Shown: piece by piece, positions 1 to 8,061 of the stretch | Numbering within the stretch: position 1 is the stretch's first letter | Layout of the letters: the number at the start of each line of letters is the position of its first letter | Program-made: the position numbers and the translations under genes | Assembly (NCBI GenBank): GCA_965249895.1 | Contig: CBDFNC010000005.1 | Coordinates: forward strand, 1,674,001-1,738,000 | Length of the DNA stretch: 64,000 nucleotides | Origin: CBDFNC01 sp965249895 | GTDB taxonomy: Bacteria > Pseudomonadota > Gammaproteobacteria > Enterobacterales > CBDFNC01 | Direction of reading: 5' to 3' | Notes under the pieces: model-generated | The model's database searches: none | What the model saw: the letters and a program-made list of their open reading frames with translations, nothing else | Told to the model about the DNA's origin: nothing

Positions 1-1084
1 GATCTGCCAACTGTTGATATGCTATGGCGCCGTGTGGTTCACACAGGTAACCTTCGGCGTCAAGTTGCTTTAAGCTCGCGGCAGTTTCCGCATCATCCAT
101 TGCACCAGAGCTTAACTCTGAAAGGGACTTGCCTTTCACCTTAAACAGCTCTTCAATTCGCGGCCAATTGTTTGGCTGACTAACATCCATCGCGTTAGAC
201 AGGGTGGCTACTGTCTTTTTTGGCGCCCAGTCGCCATCTTGCAGGTACCTGGGTACTGTATCATTGGCATTGGTCGCAGCAATAAAGCGCTTGATGGGCA
301 GACCCAGCGCCTGAGCCAATAAGCCGGCGGTTAAGTTACCAAAGTTACCACTCGGTACTGACACCACTGTATTTTTACGGTCTGCAGTAGTTAACTGCGC
401 AAAAGCTTCGAAATAATAGCAAATTTGCGCCATTAATCGGCTGATGTTAATTGAGTTTGCCGAGTTCAGGCCAATTGCCTGTTTTAGCTCTTCATCGTCA
501 AATGACTGTTTTACCATCGCCTGACAGGCATCAAAATCGTCTTCTATGGCAATCGTTGTGATATTGCCGCCCAGGGTGCAGAACAGTTTTTCCTGCAGTG
601 GGCTGATCTTACCTTTAGGATAAAGGATCACCACTTCGATATTTTCCAGCCCATAAAAAGCGTGAGCGACCGCAGCGCCGGTATCACCGGATGTAGCCGT
701 CAGGATAGTTATCTTGTGATCGCCGCCAAACTTGGCCAGGCATTGAGCCATAAAACGGCCACCGAAGTCTTTAAACGCCAGAGTAGGTCCGTGGAACAGC
801 TCGAGTGCGTAAATATTGTCAGTTACCTTCTTCACAGGCGCGGTAAAGTTAAATGCGTTTTCCACCATCTGCTCGATATCAGCTTTTGTCAGCTCATCAC
901 CAATCAAGTGATTCAGAATAATGGCGCTACGTTCAACCAGGCTCTTGTCAAGCAAACTGTCTATATCTGTCAGCGGCTCGATAGATTCAGGAAAGAAAAG
1001 CCCCTGGTTCCGTCCCAGGCCTTGTTTAACAGCCTGCTGGAAGCTCACCTGCTCGCTGTGGTCTTTGATATTGTATAACTTCAT
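1..1084 (-). CDS. thrC: Threonine synthase, C-terminus outside the window
   Basis: Last enzyme of threonine synthesis; it converts O-phosphohomoserine to threonine with PLP in the cytoplasm. The minus-strand frame from the ATG at 1084 stays open to the window edge, giving about 361 residues (the family has about 430), so the C-terminus is missing. The N-terminal threonine-synthase region (MKLYNIKDHSEQVSF) is clear, and HGPTLAFKDFGGRF near residue 97-110 carries the PLP lysine (about Lys105). A phosphate-binding type loop (SGDTGAAV) and the SVPSGNFGNL motif follow. The ATG overlaps the thrB stop in an ATGA junction, so translation is probably coupled to thrB. It belongs to the thrABC operon governed by the thr leader upstream of thrA. 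Confidence 0.95.
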   Translation of the reverse strand, partial: MKLYNIKDHSEQVSFQQAVKQGLGRNQGLFFPESIEPLTDIDSLLDKSLVERSAIILNHLIGDELTKADIEQMVENAFNFTAPVKKVTDNIYALELFHGPTLAFKDFGGRFMAQCLAKFGGDHKITILTATSGDTGAAVAHAFYGLENIEVVILYPKGKISPLQEKLFCTLGGNITTIAIEDDFDACQAMVKQSFDDEELKQAIGLNSANSINISRLMAQICYYFEAFAQLTTADRKNTVVSVPSGNFGNLTAGLLAQALGLPIKRFIAATNANDTVPRYLQDGDWAPKKTVATLSNAMDVSQPNNWPRIEELFKVKGKSLSELSSGAMDDAETAASLKQLDAEGYLCEPHGAIAYQQLAD

Positions 1085-2037
1085 AGTTGTGTTCCTATTA
1101 CCCTCGCGCCTTCCTGGTCGAGGTGACATATATGACAAAATCCGTCTTCATTCTGAATAAAATTTGATTCCAACCAGGCCTTTAACCGCTCTGCCTGCTC
1201 TTTTTCCGTCATCACGGCAAAAATAGTCGGCCCGGAGCCGGAAATGCCCGTAGCTAAGGCGCCACTTTGCTCTGCATAAGTGCGCGCCTCCTTAAAGCCT
1301 GGGATCAGTTGCTGACGGTACGGTTCAGCAATCACATCTTTTAAAAATCCGGCGGCCAGGGCTGGCTGATTGGTATGACTGGCATGGACAAAACCCGCCA
1401 AATTACGGCCATATGTTAGTACATCACTGCGTCTGTATTGCGCCGGTAAAATGGACCGCGCCGCTGACGTTGAAATGTTGATCCCAGGGTAAGCCATAAC
1501 CCAATACCACTCTTTAAAGCTTGGTATCGCCTGACTGATTAACTCGCCCTGCTCCAGCATCAGCTGCATGCCGCCTAAATAACAGGGAGCAACATTGTCG
1601 TAATGAATACTGCCACTGATCTCACCTTCCATCTGCCCCATCAAAGCCAGCATTTCCATTTCACTCAGCGCTTTGTCATGCCAGACGTTGATAGCTTCCA
1701 GTGCCGCGACAATAGAGCAGGCACTGGAGCCCAGTCCACTGCCCACAGGCATGTTTTTTTCCAGCTCCATCTTAATCGGTAAGATTTCCTTACCTTTTTC
1801 AGCCAGCGCTTGTTTGTAGCCCAAATAACACTGATAAACGATATTGCTTTGGGCATCCTTAGGTAAACGATCGGCAAAGCGGCCACTGCATTGCAAGGAA
1901 AAACCAGAGTCCCCGGCGCTCACCATTACCTTATCCCCTAACAGGGTGCCGTCGATTGGCGCCAGTGCGCCGCCTAAGGTATCAAAACCGACGCTGACAT
2001 TGGCCGTCGAGGCCGGTGCGTATGCGACTACACCCAT
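1081..2037 (-). CDS. thrB: Homoserine kinase
   Basis: Phosphorylates homoserine to O-phosphohomoserine using ATP; GHMP kinase family, 318 residues (the E. coli enzyme has about 310). The N-terminus (VVAYAPASTANVSVGFDTLG) is the typical GHMP start. The glycine/serine-rich ATP loop MPVGSGLGSSACS sits near residues 95-110, and a C-terminal GISGSGPTIFAV motif is present near residue 265. It lies 1 bp downstream of thrA and overlaps thrC by 4 bp, so the three genes form one operon. Nothing odd was seen. Confidence 0.96.
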   Translation of the reverse strand: MGVVAYAPASTANVSVGFDTLGGALAPIDGTLLGDKVMVSAGDSGFSLQCSGRFADRLPKDAQSNIVYQCYLGYKQALAEKGKEILPIKMELEKNMPVGSGLGSSACSIVAALEAINVWHDKALSEMEMLALMGQMEGEISGSIHYDNVAPCYLGGMQLMLEQGELISQAIPSFKEWYWVMAYPGINISTSAARSILPAQYRRSDVLTYGRNLAGFVHASHTNQPALAAGFLKDVIAEPYRQQLIPGFKEARTYAEQSGALATGISGSGPTIFAVMTEKEQAERLKAWLESNFIQNEDGFCHICHLDQEGARVIGTQL

Positions 2038-2038
2038 C

Positions 2039-4501
2039 TTACACCTCCTGTTTCCAGTTCAGGGTACGCAGCAGATCTGCAAATACGCCGGCCGCCGTCA
2101 CTGCCGTACCTGCGCCATACCCTCTTAATACCATAGGAATAGGCTGATAATATTGGCTGTACAGGGCCAGCGCGTTTTCGCCATCCTTCACTTTATTCAG
2201 GGGATCATCTCCTGTAACGGCTATGATGGAAACCTTGCACAGGCCATCTTCAATACTGCCGGCGTACCTGAGCACTTTGCCTTCTTCTGCCGCTTTTTGG
2301 CCGAGCTCGGCAAAATAACCGTCCGCCTGCGGTAGCCGCTCCATAAAGTCGTCGATGCTACCGCTTATATCAAAACCAGGCGGCAGTGCAGATTCTACCT
2401 CCACATCATCCAAAGACAATTCCATCCCCGCCTCACGGGCAAGGATCAGCAACTTACGCGCCACGTCCATACCACTTAAATCATCGCGGGGGTCCGGCTC
2501 GGTAAAACCGTTATCACGGGCTATATTAGTGACTTCAGAGAAACTTTGCCCCTCATCCAGCTTGCCGAAGATATAAGACAAAGAGCCGGACAAAATACCG
2601 TTAAACTTAATCAGCTGATCGCCGGCATTTAACAGATTTTGCAGGTTTTCTATCACAGGTAAACCTGCGCCCACATTGGTGTCATATAGGAACTTACGTT
2701 TTGTCGCCAGCGCTGTCCTGCGCAATTGACGGTAGTAGTCCATGCTGGCTGTATTGGCTTTTTTATTGGCCGTCACCACGTGGAAGCCTGCTGCCAGGAA
2801 GTCGGCGTAAGATGCAGATATCTCGTCATCACTGGTACAGTCCACCAGTACCGGATTGATAATATGTGTTTCTTCTACCAGCGCATTTACAGTCTCAATA
2901 GAAAACTGCGCTTTTGCGTCCTTTAACTGATCGCGCCAATTGGTAAGATCTATGGCATTGGCGTCCAGCAGCATAGAGCGACGATTCGCAATACCGCAAA
3001 CCCGCATGACTATATTTTTTTCCGCCAGCATATCTCTTTGGCGATGGATCTGATCCACCAACTCGCCGCCGACCCCGCCACAGCCCACCAGGAAGATATC
3101 GATAAATTGCTGGCTACCAAAGAAATTTTGATGACAGGACTTCACCGCTTGATGGGATTTATTCTCCGGGATAACCGCAGAGATAGAGCGCTCGGAAGAG
3201 CCCTGGGCAATGGCCACTATATTAATGGACGTTTCCGATAAGGCGCTAAAGAAGCGGGAAGCAACACCCGTGCTGGTTTTCATACCATCGCCAATCAAGG
3301 ATATGATGGCCAGGTCTTTCACCAACTCGATAGGTTCAAGCAGCTGGTTTTTCTGCTCTAAAGCAAACTCTTCTTCCAGCGCTAATTTAGCCTGCTGACT
3401 TTCATAACCGTGAACACAAAAGCTCACGCTGTATTCGGAAGATGACTGGGTGATCAGCACGACGGACACACCGGCGCGGGAGACAGTAGAAAATATCCGC
3501 CCTGCCATTCCCACCATACCTTTCATACCAGGACCAGAAACACTGATCATGGTAAGGCCTTTCAGGTCAGAAATGGCTTTCACTTCCAAATTTTCATCAC
3601 TGGGCTCTGAGCCAATCAGGGTCCCTTCTGCCTGAGGATTATTGGCATTTTTAATTAAGCAGGGAATGTGGTGCTGCGAAATAGGCGATATGGTTTTGGG
3701 GTGCAGGACCTTAGCGCCAAAATAGGAAAGCTCCATGGCTTCGGCATAGCTAAGAGACTTTAACAGGTGGGCGTCTGGCACCAGCCTTGGGTCACAGTTA
3801 TATACCCCATCGACATCTGTCCAAATTTCACAACACTCGGCTCTTAAACAAGCCGCCAAAACGGCAGCGGAATAGTCCGAACCATTACGACCCAGCACCA
3901 GAGTTTCACCCTTCTCATTGCCTGCGGTAAAACCTGGCATCAGGTAAATACAATCTTGCTTAAGGGGTTCGGCGTCGAAACGAGCTCTGGAGGCTTCGAT
4001 ATCCACCACGGCTTCCAGATAACCACCGCGATAGGAAACCAGTTTTTCCTGAGGCGCGATCAATTCAACCTTTTGACCTTTGGCAATCAGCAGCTGCTGC
4101 ATGCAGGCGATACTAATCACTTCACCCCGGCTTAAGATCAACGCCTCAATATTATCCGGGCACTGCCCCAATAAATTAACACCTTGTAATAGCTGGGATA
4201 ACTTAGCCAGTTCATCTTTTGCTTTGGCCTTGATCACCTTATCTACTAACTCAGGAAACGCCTGTTTCAGACCCTTGACCAGATCACGAAAAATACTCTC
4301 TATTTCCTTTAAATGGTCAGTGGCATCCTCCCCTTCGCTGGTTTTATTTACCACAGCAACCAGGTTATTGGTTACCCCAGCAGGCGCAGATAATACCAGC
4401 GCAACCTGAGACTGCTGTTGATTGCTGATGACAATGTCTGCAGCCCTGTTAAAACGCTCGGCATTTGCCAGAGACGTACCACCAAACTTCAGTACGCGCA
4501 T
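2039..4501 (-). CDS. thrA: Bifunctional aspartokinase I / homoserine dehydrogenase I
   Basis: Catalyses the first and third steps of the aspartate-to-threonine route. At 820 residues it matches the fused ThrA family. The aspartokinase part starts MRVLKFGGTSLANAERF and has GRNGSDYSAAVLAACL near residue 205. Two ACT-like regulatory segments (TMISVSGPGMKGM and AIISLIGDGMKTSTG) lie around 315-430. The homoserine dehydrogenase part begins with the NADP-binding VGCGGVGGELVDQI near 465 and carries NKKAN and SGSLSYIFGKLDEG further on. The ATG at 4501 is preceded by AGGGAGG at good spacing. Feedback inhibition by threonine is expected from the family. Transcription is probably attenuated by the leader peptide and hairpin immediately upstream. 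Confidence 0.97.
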   Translation of the reverse strand: MRVLKFGGTSLANAERFNRAADIVISNQQQSQVALVLSAPAGVTNNLVAVVNKTSEGEDATDHLKEIESIFRDLVKGLKQAFPELVDKVIKAKAKDELAKLSQLLQGVNLLGQCPDNIEALILSRGEVISIACMQQLLIAKGQKVELIAPQEKLVSYRGGYLEAVVDIEASRARFDAEPLKQDCIYLMPGFTAGNEKGETLVLGRNGSDYSAAVLAACLRAECCEIWTDVDGVYNCDPRLVPDAHLLKSLSYAEAMELSYFGAKVLHPKTISPISQHHIPCLIKNANNPQAEGTLIGSEPSDENLEVKAISDLKGLTMISVSGPGMKGMVGMAGRIFSTVSRAGVSVVLITQSSSEYSVSFCVHGYESQQAKLALEEEFALEQKNQLLEPIELVKDLAIISLIGDGMKTSTGVASRFFSALSETSINIVAIAQGSSERSISAVIPENKSHQAVKSCHQNFFGSQQFIDIFLVGCGGVGGELVDQIHRQRDMLAEKNIVMRVCGIANRRSMLLDANAIDLTNWRDQLKDAKAQFSIETVNALVEETHIINPVLVDCTSDDEISASYADFLAAGFHVVTANKKANTASMDYYRQLRRTALATKRKFLYDTNVGAGLPVIENLQNLLNAGDQLIKFNGILSGSLSYIFGKLDEGQSFSEVTNIARDNGFTEPDPRDDLSGMDVARKLLILAREAGMELSLDDVEVESALPPGFDISGSIDDFMERLPQADGYFAELGQKAAEEGKVLRYAGSIEDGLCKVSIIAVTGDDPLNKVKDGENALALYSQYYQPIPMVLRGYGAGTAVTAAGVFADLLRTLNWKQEV

Positions 4502-4524
4502 CTTTTCCTCCCTGCTTAATACGA

Positions 4525-4553
4525 AAAAGCCCGCTCCATTTGGAAGCGGGCTT
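4525..4553 (-). terminator. thr operon attenuator hairpin
   Basis: Read on the minus strand, AAGCCCGC and GCGGGCTT pair perfectly, extended by TCC/GGA around a short loop. The hairpin is followed directly by TTTTTCG. It lies between the thr leader peptide stop and the thrA start, exactly where the threonine attenuator is found in enterics. Role inferred from position and shape. Confidence 0.85.
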
Positions 4554-4578
4554 GTTGATTTGAATCGTTTTTCTTCAA

Positions 4579-4647
4579 TCAGCCCACTCCGGCGTAGTTG
4601 CCTGTGCCGGTAATAATAATGGTGGTGGTACGGATTGAGAATGTCAC
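4579..4647 (-). CDS. thrL: thr operon leader peptide
   Basis: A 22-residue leader peptide read from a GTG start at 4647, with AAAGG eight bases upstream, to a TGA at 4579-4581. Six of its residues are threonine and four isoleucine. The centre is three Thr, three Ile and one Thr in a row, the composition expected of a leader that senses charged tRNA-Thr and tRNA-Ile. It sits 25 bases before the attenuator hairpin and 78 bases before thrA. No ATG is available in this frame, so the GTG start is inferred from the ribosome binding site; the frame is closed by a TGA further upstream. When threonine or isoleucine is short, ribosome stalling here should block the terminator and let thrABC be transcribed. 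Confidence 0.85.
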   Translation of the reverse strand: MTFSIRTTTIIITGTGNYAGVG

Positions 4648-4739
4648 AATAAATGCCTTTGAATTTTTATTTCAGCTTTCACCTAGTTCTGCCATAACGA
4701 ATACCCAATTTCGCCGCTAAAGTCAATGTATTTGTAATT

Positions 4740-5423
4740 TTATAACCTTTTTGAAATATCATTGATAAGTGTGTGTAAAAGGTTGAGATCGCGCTGTTTT
4801 AACAGAGGTAATCCTTCCAATAACCAGGCTTCCAGTTTTCTGTCTTGCTCTGAAGCCACTTGATGGAGTAATGCTTTGGCCTGTTTTTTTAATACACTGA
4901 TCTGAGCCAGGTTCACTTTGGTTTGATCTTGCTGTTGCGGCTGAATATTGAACTTACCCAACTCATAGGCATAAAGCATTACCGCCTGCCCTAAATTTAG
5001 TGACGGATAACCCACTGCCAGTGGTAGATAAGTGACCAGATCCGCCATTTTAAGCTCTTCATTGGTAAGGCCAGATGCTTCCCTGCCAAACAAAATGGCG
5101 ATACTTTGATGACTTTCACTCTTATCCTGGATTTGCTCCCCGATCTGTTCGGGGGTTAGATAGTGGTTTAACTCCCCCCGCTTTCGTGCTGTGGTGGCTA
5201 TGACCAAGTCAACATCCTTTAATGCCGACTCCAGGGATTCAAATGCCTGGCACTGTTCGAGAATATCCGCTGCACCATGGGCAGTCCATTTCGCCTTTTC
5301 ATCCAAATGAGCCTCACTGGCAACCACTCTCAGACTAGAAAAGCCCATGGTTTTCAGCGCCCGGGCTGCCGCCCCCACATTTTCTCCCCTGGCGGGCTCC
5401 AGCAAAATAAAATGGATCTGCAT
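4740..5423 (-). CDS. yjtD: SPOUT-family tRNA/rRNA methyltransferase YjtD (LasT)
   Basis: Predicted SAM-dependent RNA 2'-O-methyltransferase of the TrmJ/LasT (SpoU, COG0565) family. Family signatures are visible: an N-terminal FILLEPARGENVGAAARALK, the SAM-knot loop ILFGREASGLTNEEL near residue 115, and the C-terminal YPSLNLGQAVMLYAYEL. The ATG at 5423 was chosen (227 residues, close to E. coli YjtD). An upstream in-frame TTG at 5441 has no better ribosome binding site. The gene lies just upstream of the thr leader, the same order as in E. coli (yjtD-thrL-thrABC), which supports orthology. The exact RNA target of this subgroup cannot be told from the sequence. Confidence 0.88.
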   Translation of the reverse strand: MQIHFILLEPARGENVGAAARALKTMGFSSLRVVASEAHLDEKAKWTAHGAADILEQCQAFESLESALKDVDLVIATTARKRGELNHYLTPEQIGEQIQDKSESHQSIAILFGREASGLTNEELKMADLVTYLPLAVGYPSLNLGQAVMLYAYELGKFNIQPQQQDQTKVNLAQISVLKKQAKALLHQVASEQDRKLEAWLLEGLPLLKQRDLNLLHTLINDISKRL

Positions 5424-5888
5424 TTTCTTATCCAGTTTCAAAAAAGGTAAGATTAACGGCTAAGCAATAGAAAACAAGTCATTATTGCTGCGACTTTGCA
5501 CAAATCAGCACGACTTGATATAAACTGCTAGCAAAGCCCCCAAGAACCATTCTCCTTCAATTTGACAGGCGCCAAATAGTACAGTTGTGGAAGATGACGC
5601 CTGGAGAATCGGAAAGCATGTTAAGTGCATTCAAATAAGGTCTCAATATTAGTCGCAGTTTGCTTTTATTTTCGCCGTTATAAAACAGTGTCTTAAGCAC
5701 TGCTTATACAAATAGATAGGGTTGAACTTGGATAAGAACTAACCAATCAGTATAAGGCTCTTTATTTCATAACGTTATGCTATATATAAAGGCGAAAACT
5801 CAACAGAAAAAAATTGAACTTTTTTATTTTACTAATACCGATCTTCGGCCAATACTTGATAAAGGATTTTTAGGCAGCGGAGACAAGG
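5424..5888. other. Intergenic region between yjtD and the barrel protein gene
   Basis: No convincing gene is seen. An interrupted inverted repeat lies around 5550-5615: TTCTCC/GGAGAA as outer arms and AGGCG/CGCCT as inner arms, with unequal spacers. The rest is AT-rich and probably carries the divergent promoters of yjtD and the downstream membrane-protein gene. Confidence 0.4.
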
Positions 5889-6419
5889 ATGAAATTAGCC
5901 CCTGGCGTCATACTCTTTCTTGGCTTGGTTTCTATCAATTCTTTTGCTTATGCAGCAGATTCGCAATTGGAAGCCGATCCCGGCCCTGTGCAGCAGCTAA
6001 AGTCCACCACCAGTTTTGGTAATGAATGGTACGTGAGTAGTTTTGCCCGGACTATCAATCAGGATTTCGATCCCCTTGCCGACAAATCTGAAAACGGTCT
6101 GGACCTGATGTTATTTAGCGGAGGTTACCAATACCAGGTGCTAGAAAAAGTCGCTATTTTTATGGAAGCGGGAGTCGCCAGTCAATACACAAATGAAGCC
6201 ATATTCCGGGGATATAACCTGTCCACTGGGGTCAGCTATAACTTAGGGCGAAAAATACGGGTGGAAAGTAAATTACAAACCCAGGATACTGAATACAGCC
6301 ATACCTCTCTTGAGTTTTCCGGCTCCTATAAAATAGTAGAAAACCTCGATTTGAAAGCCAGCCTGGACATGGGCGAAAAAACTAACCAGATGAAATTCGG
6401 CATCGGTTACCGTTTCTGA
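5889..6419 (+). CDS. Small outer-membrane beta-barrel protein, function unknown
   Basis: A 176-residue protein with a clear signal peptide (MKLAPGVILFLGLVSINSFAYA, cleavage probably after AYA near residue 22). Alternating hydrophobic and polar residues follow, and the protein ends in FGIGYRF; a terminal phenylalanine is the usual signal for outer-membrane barrel assembly. The mature length (about 150 residues) suits an eight-stranded barrel. The ATG at 5889 has GGAGACAAGG just upstream; an earlier frame in this stretch has no signal peptide. I do not recognise a named family. Only about 20 bp separate its end from the convergent DUF3293-like gene. Confidence 0.75.
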   Translation: MKLAPGVILFLGLVSINSFAYAADSQLEADPGPVQQLKSTTSFGNEWYVSSFARTINQDFDPLADKSENGLDLMLFSGGYQYQVLEKVAIFMEAGVASQYTNEAIFRGYNLSTGVSYNLGRKIRVESKLQTQDTEYSHTSLEFSGSYKIVENLDLKASLDMGEKTNQMKFGIGYRF

Positions 6420-6438
6420 CCCAAAGCCCCTCTTCACC

Positions 6439-6867
6439 TTATTGCCTAACGGGCCAGCTGGTCGCTACGCAACGAGATCCAAAATCACCGAGACTCTCTT
6501 CCCGGACCCCTTCCATACATACCGGCGTCAGGTACAACTCACCCTTTTCCACCCAGTAAATAGCATTTTGCTCAAACTCTTTCGCCAGCTGTATCGCCTT
6601 GTGCTTTTCGATCACTAACGCCCAACTTTTTTCATAATGTGAATAATCAGGTGAGCAACCATAAAGGCAGCGATACTGGCAGGACATCTGAATAATTCTA
6701 GCCTGGATAGCATTATCCAACATCAGATTGACACTATCCGGCACCATTACTCCAGCTGGGTTTTCAGCGGTAACTATGGCGTAACTCAGATGTTTCCCCA
6801 ACGGACTTACCATGACAAATATGGTTTTTTTATACAAAGACCAACAATTATTTCGTAAGTTAACCAT
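6439..6867 (-). CDS. DUF3293-like hypothetical protein
   Basis: A 142-residue cytoplasmic protein with no signal peptide or membrane segment. The pattern YAIVTAENP near residue 29-37 and QNAIYWVEKGELYLTPV near 110 resembles the DUF3293 family, whose function is unknown; this assignment is from memory of the family pattern. It has four or five cysteines, two of them in CQYRCLYGC. The ATG at 6867 has AAGG seven bases upstream; a second ATG at codon 19 would give a shorter product. It is divergent from arcA across a 430-bp gap with an FNR-like site. Confidence 0.6.
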   Translation of the reverse strand: MVNLRNNCWSLYKKTIFVMVSPLGKHLSYAIVTAENPAGVMVPDSVNLMLDNAIQARIIQMSCQYRCLYGCSPDYSHYEKSWALVIEKHKAIQLAKEFEQNAIYWVEKGELYLTPVCMEGVREESLGDFGSRCVATSWPVRQ

Positions 6868-7296
6868 ATTTTTACCTTGTCTCTTTATCTTTTTACAAAA
6901 GTTGTTAATGTTTTTTCTTCAATTAGTTAGACCTGGATCACAGTTCCTTTCCGTTTGATTTAGGTCAACGTCCATTTAAAAAATGCCAATTTTTGTTGTT
7001 AAACACCTGTTAACTCACTAGAATAGGTGGTCTATTTATTGGCCAAACAGCAAACAGCGTCCTTGCTAAACACCGATAAAACGGGGCGAAGCAGTGTTTT
7101 TGACTACTTTTGCGTGAGAAATAAAGTGGTCGGCTTGGTTAACAATAAACACCGAATATTGATGTAGTGAAGATAATTGATAAATATTTCTATTATAATT
7201 TTACTGCGAATTATGTTGCAGTCTTTTTAAAAAATTATTTTCGCTCAGAAATGAAAGAATTTTAGATTTGTAATTTAAGAACTTAGGGCCACAGTT
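6868..7296. other. Long promoter region upstream of arcA
   Basis: No gene is seen in this AT-rich 430 bp. It holds an FNR-type site at 6955-6968 (listed separately) and TATAAT-like hexamers close to arcA (TATTATAAT near 7190). The length fits the multi-promoter arcA control region known in enterics. Confidence 0.5.
6955..6968. promoter_or_regulatory. FNR-type binding site candidate
   Basis: TTGATTTAGGTCAA matches the FNR consensus TTGAT-N4-ATCAA at 9 of 10 defined positions. It lies between divergent genes, about 330 bp before arcA. FNR control of arcA is known in E. coli. The distance means it may act on the DUF3293-like gene instead. Confidence 0.45.
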
Positions 7297-8019
7297 ATGC
7301 AAACCACCAATATTCTCATCGTAGAAGACGAACTCGTTACTCGAAATACGCTAAAAAGTATCTTTGAAGCCGAAGGTTACAAGGTATTTGAAGCCTCCGA
7401 TGGCGAAGAAATGTACCAAGCACTGCAAAATAACACGGTTCACCTGGTGATCATGGACATTAACTTACCGGGTAAGAATGGCCTGTTGTTGGCGCGAGAG
7501 TTAAGAGACCAACATAATATCGCCTTAATGTTCCTGACCGGCAGGGATAACGAAGTTGATAAAATCCTCGGCTTGGAAATCGGTGCTGATGACTATATAA
7601 CTAAACCATTTAACCCGAGAGAGCTGACCATCAGAGCCAGAAACCTGCTAACTCGCTCTCTGGCAACCGGTACAACTGAAGACGAAAGTTCGCAGGTTGA
7701 ATATTATCAGTTTAACGGCTGGAAGCTGGAAATTAACAGCCGCTCGCTGATTAGCCCAGCTGGCGAGCTTTATAAACTGCCACGTAGTGAGTTCCGGGCT
7801 ATGCTGCACTTCGTAGAAAACCCGGGGCAGATCCAAACCCGTGCAGATTTATTAAAGAAAATGACAGGTCGAGATTTAAAACCACACGACAGGACGGTTG
7901 ACGTAACGATCAGACGTATTCGTAAGCACTTTGAAAGTAACCCGGAAACACCTGAAATTATCGCTACTATTCACGGTGAAGGTTACCGATTCTGCGGCGA
8001 CTTAGAAGAAGCCAACTAA
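7297..8019 (+). CDS. arcA: Aerobic respiration response regulator ArcA
   Basis: OmpR-type response regulator of 240 residues (E. coli ArcA has 238). The receiver domain is about 1-125, with the acidic pair E10-D11, phospho-acceptor Asp54 in VIMDINLPG and the lysine in YITKPFNPRE. The winged-helix DNA-binding domain is about 140-235 and ends DVTIRRIRKHFESNPETPEIIATIHGEGYRF-like, as in ArcA. It represses aerobic respiratory genes when phosphorylated by ArcB under low oxygen. Unusually for an enteric-style genome, its partner arcB is the very next gene, in convergent orientation. Confidence 0.95.
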   Translation: MQTTNILIVEDELVTRNTLKSIFEAEGYKVFEASDGEEMYQALQNNTVHLVIMDINLPGKNGLLLARELRDQHNIALMFLTGRDNEVDKILGLEIGADDYITKPFNPRELTIRARNLLTRSLATGTTEDESSQVEYYQFNGWKLEINSRSLISPAGELYKLPRSEFRAMLHFVENPGQIQTRADLLKKMTGRDLKPHDRTVDVTIRRIRKHFESNPETPEIIATIHGEGYRFCGDLEEAN

Positions 8020-8024
8020 AGGAT

Positions 8025-8050
8025 CTCTCAGGCAAGGGATTGCCTGAGAG
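8025..8050. terminator. Hairpin between convergent arcA and arcB
   Basis: A perfect 11-bp stem (CTCTCAGGCAA / TTGCCTGAGAG) closes a four-base GGGA loop in the 42-bp gap between the two stop codons. Neither side has a good T-run, so it is a probable but not classical bidirectional terminator. Confidence 0.6.
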
Positions 8051-8061
8051 GATCAATCGAA

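Noticed and set aside
662..1160. Two overlapping plus-strand open frames at the left edge
   Set aside because: They are antisense to thrC and thrB, which are clear from conserved motifs.
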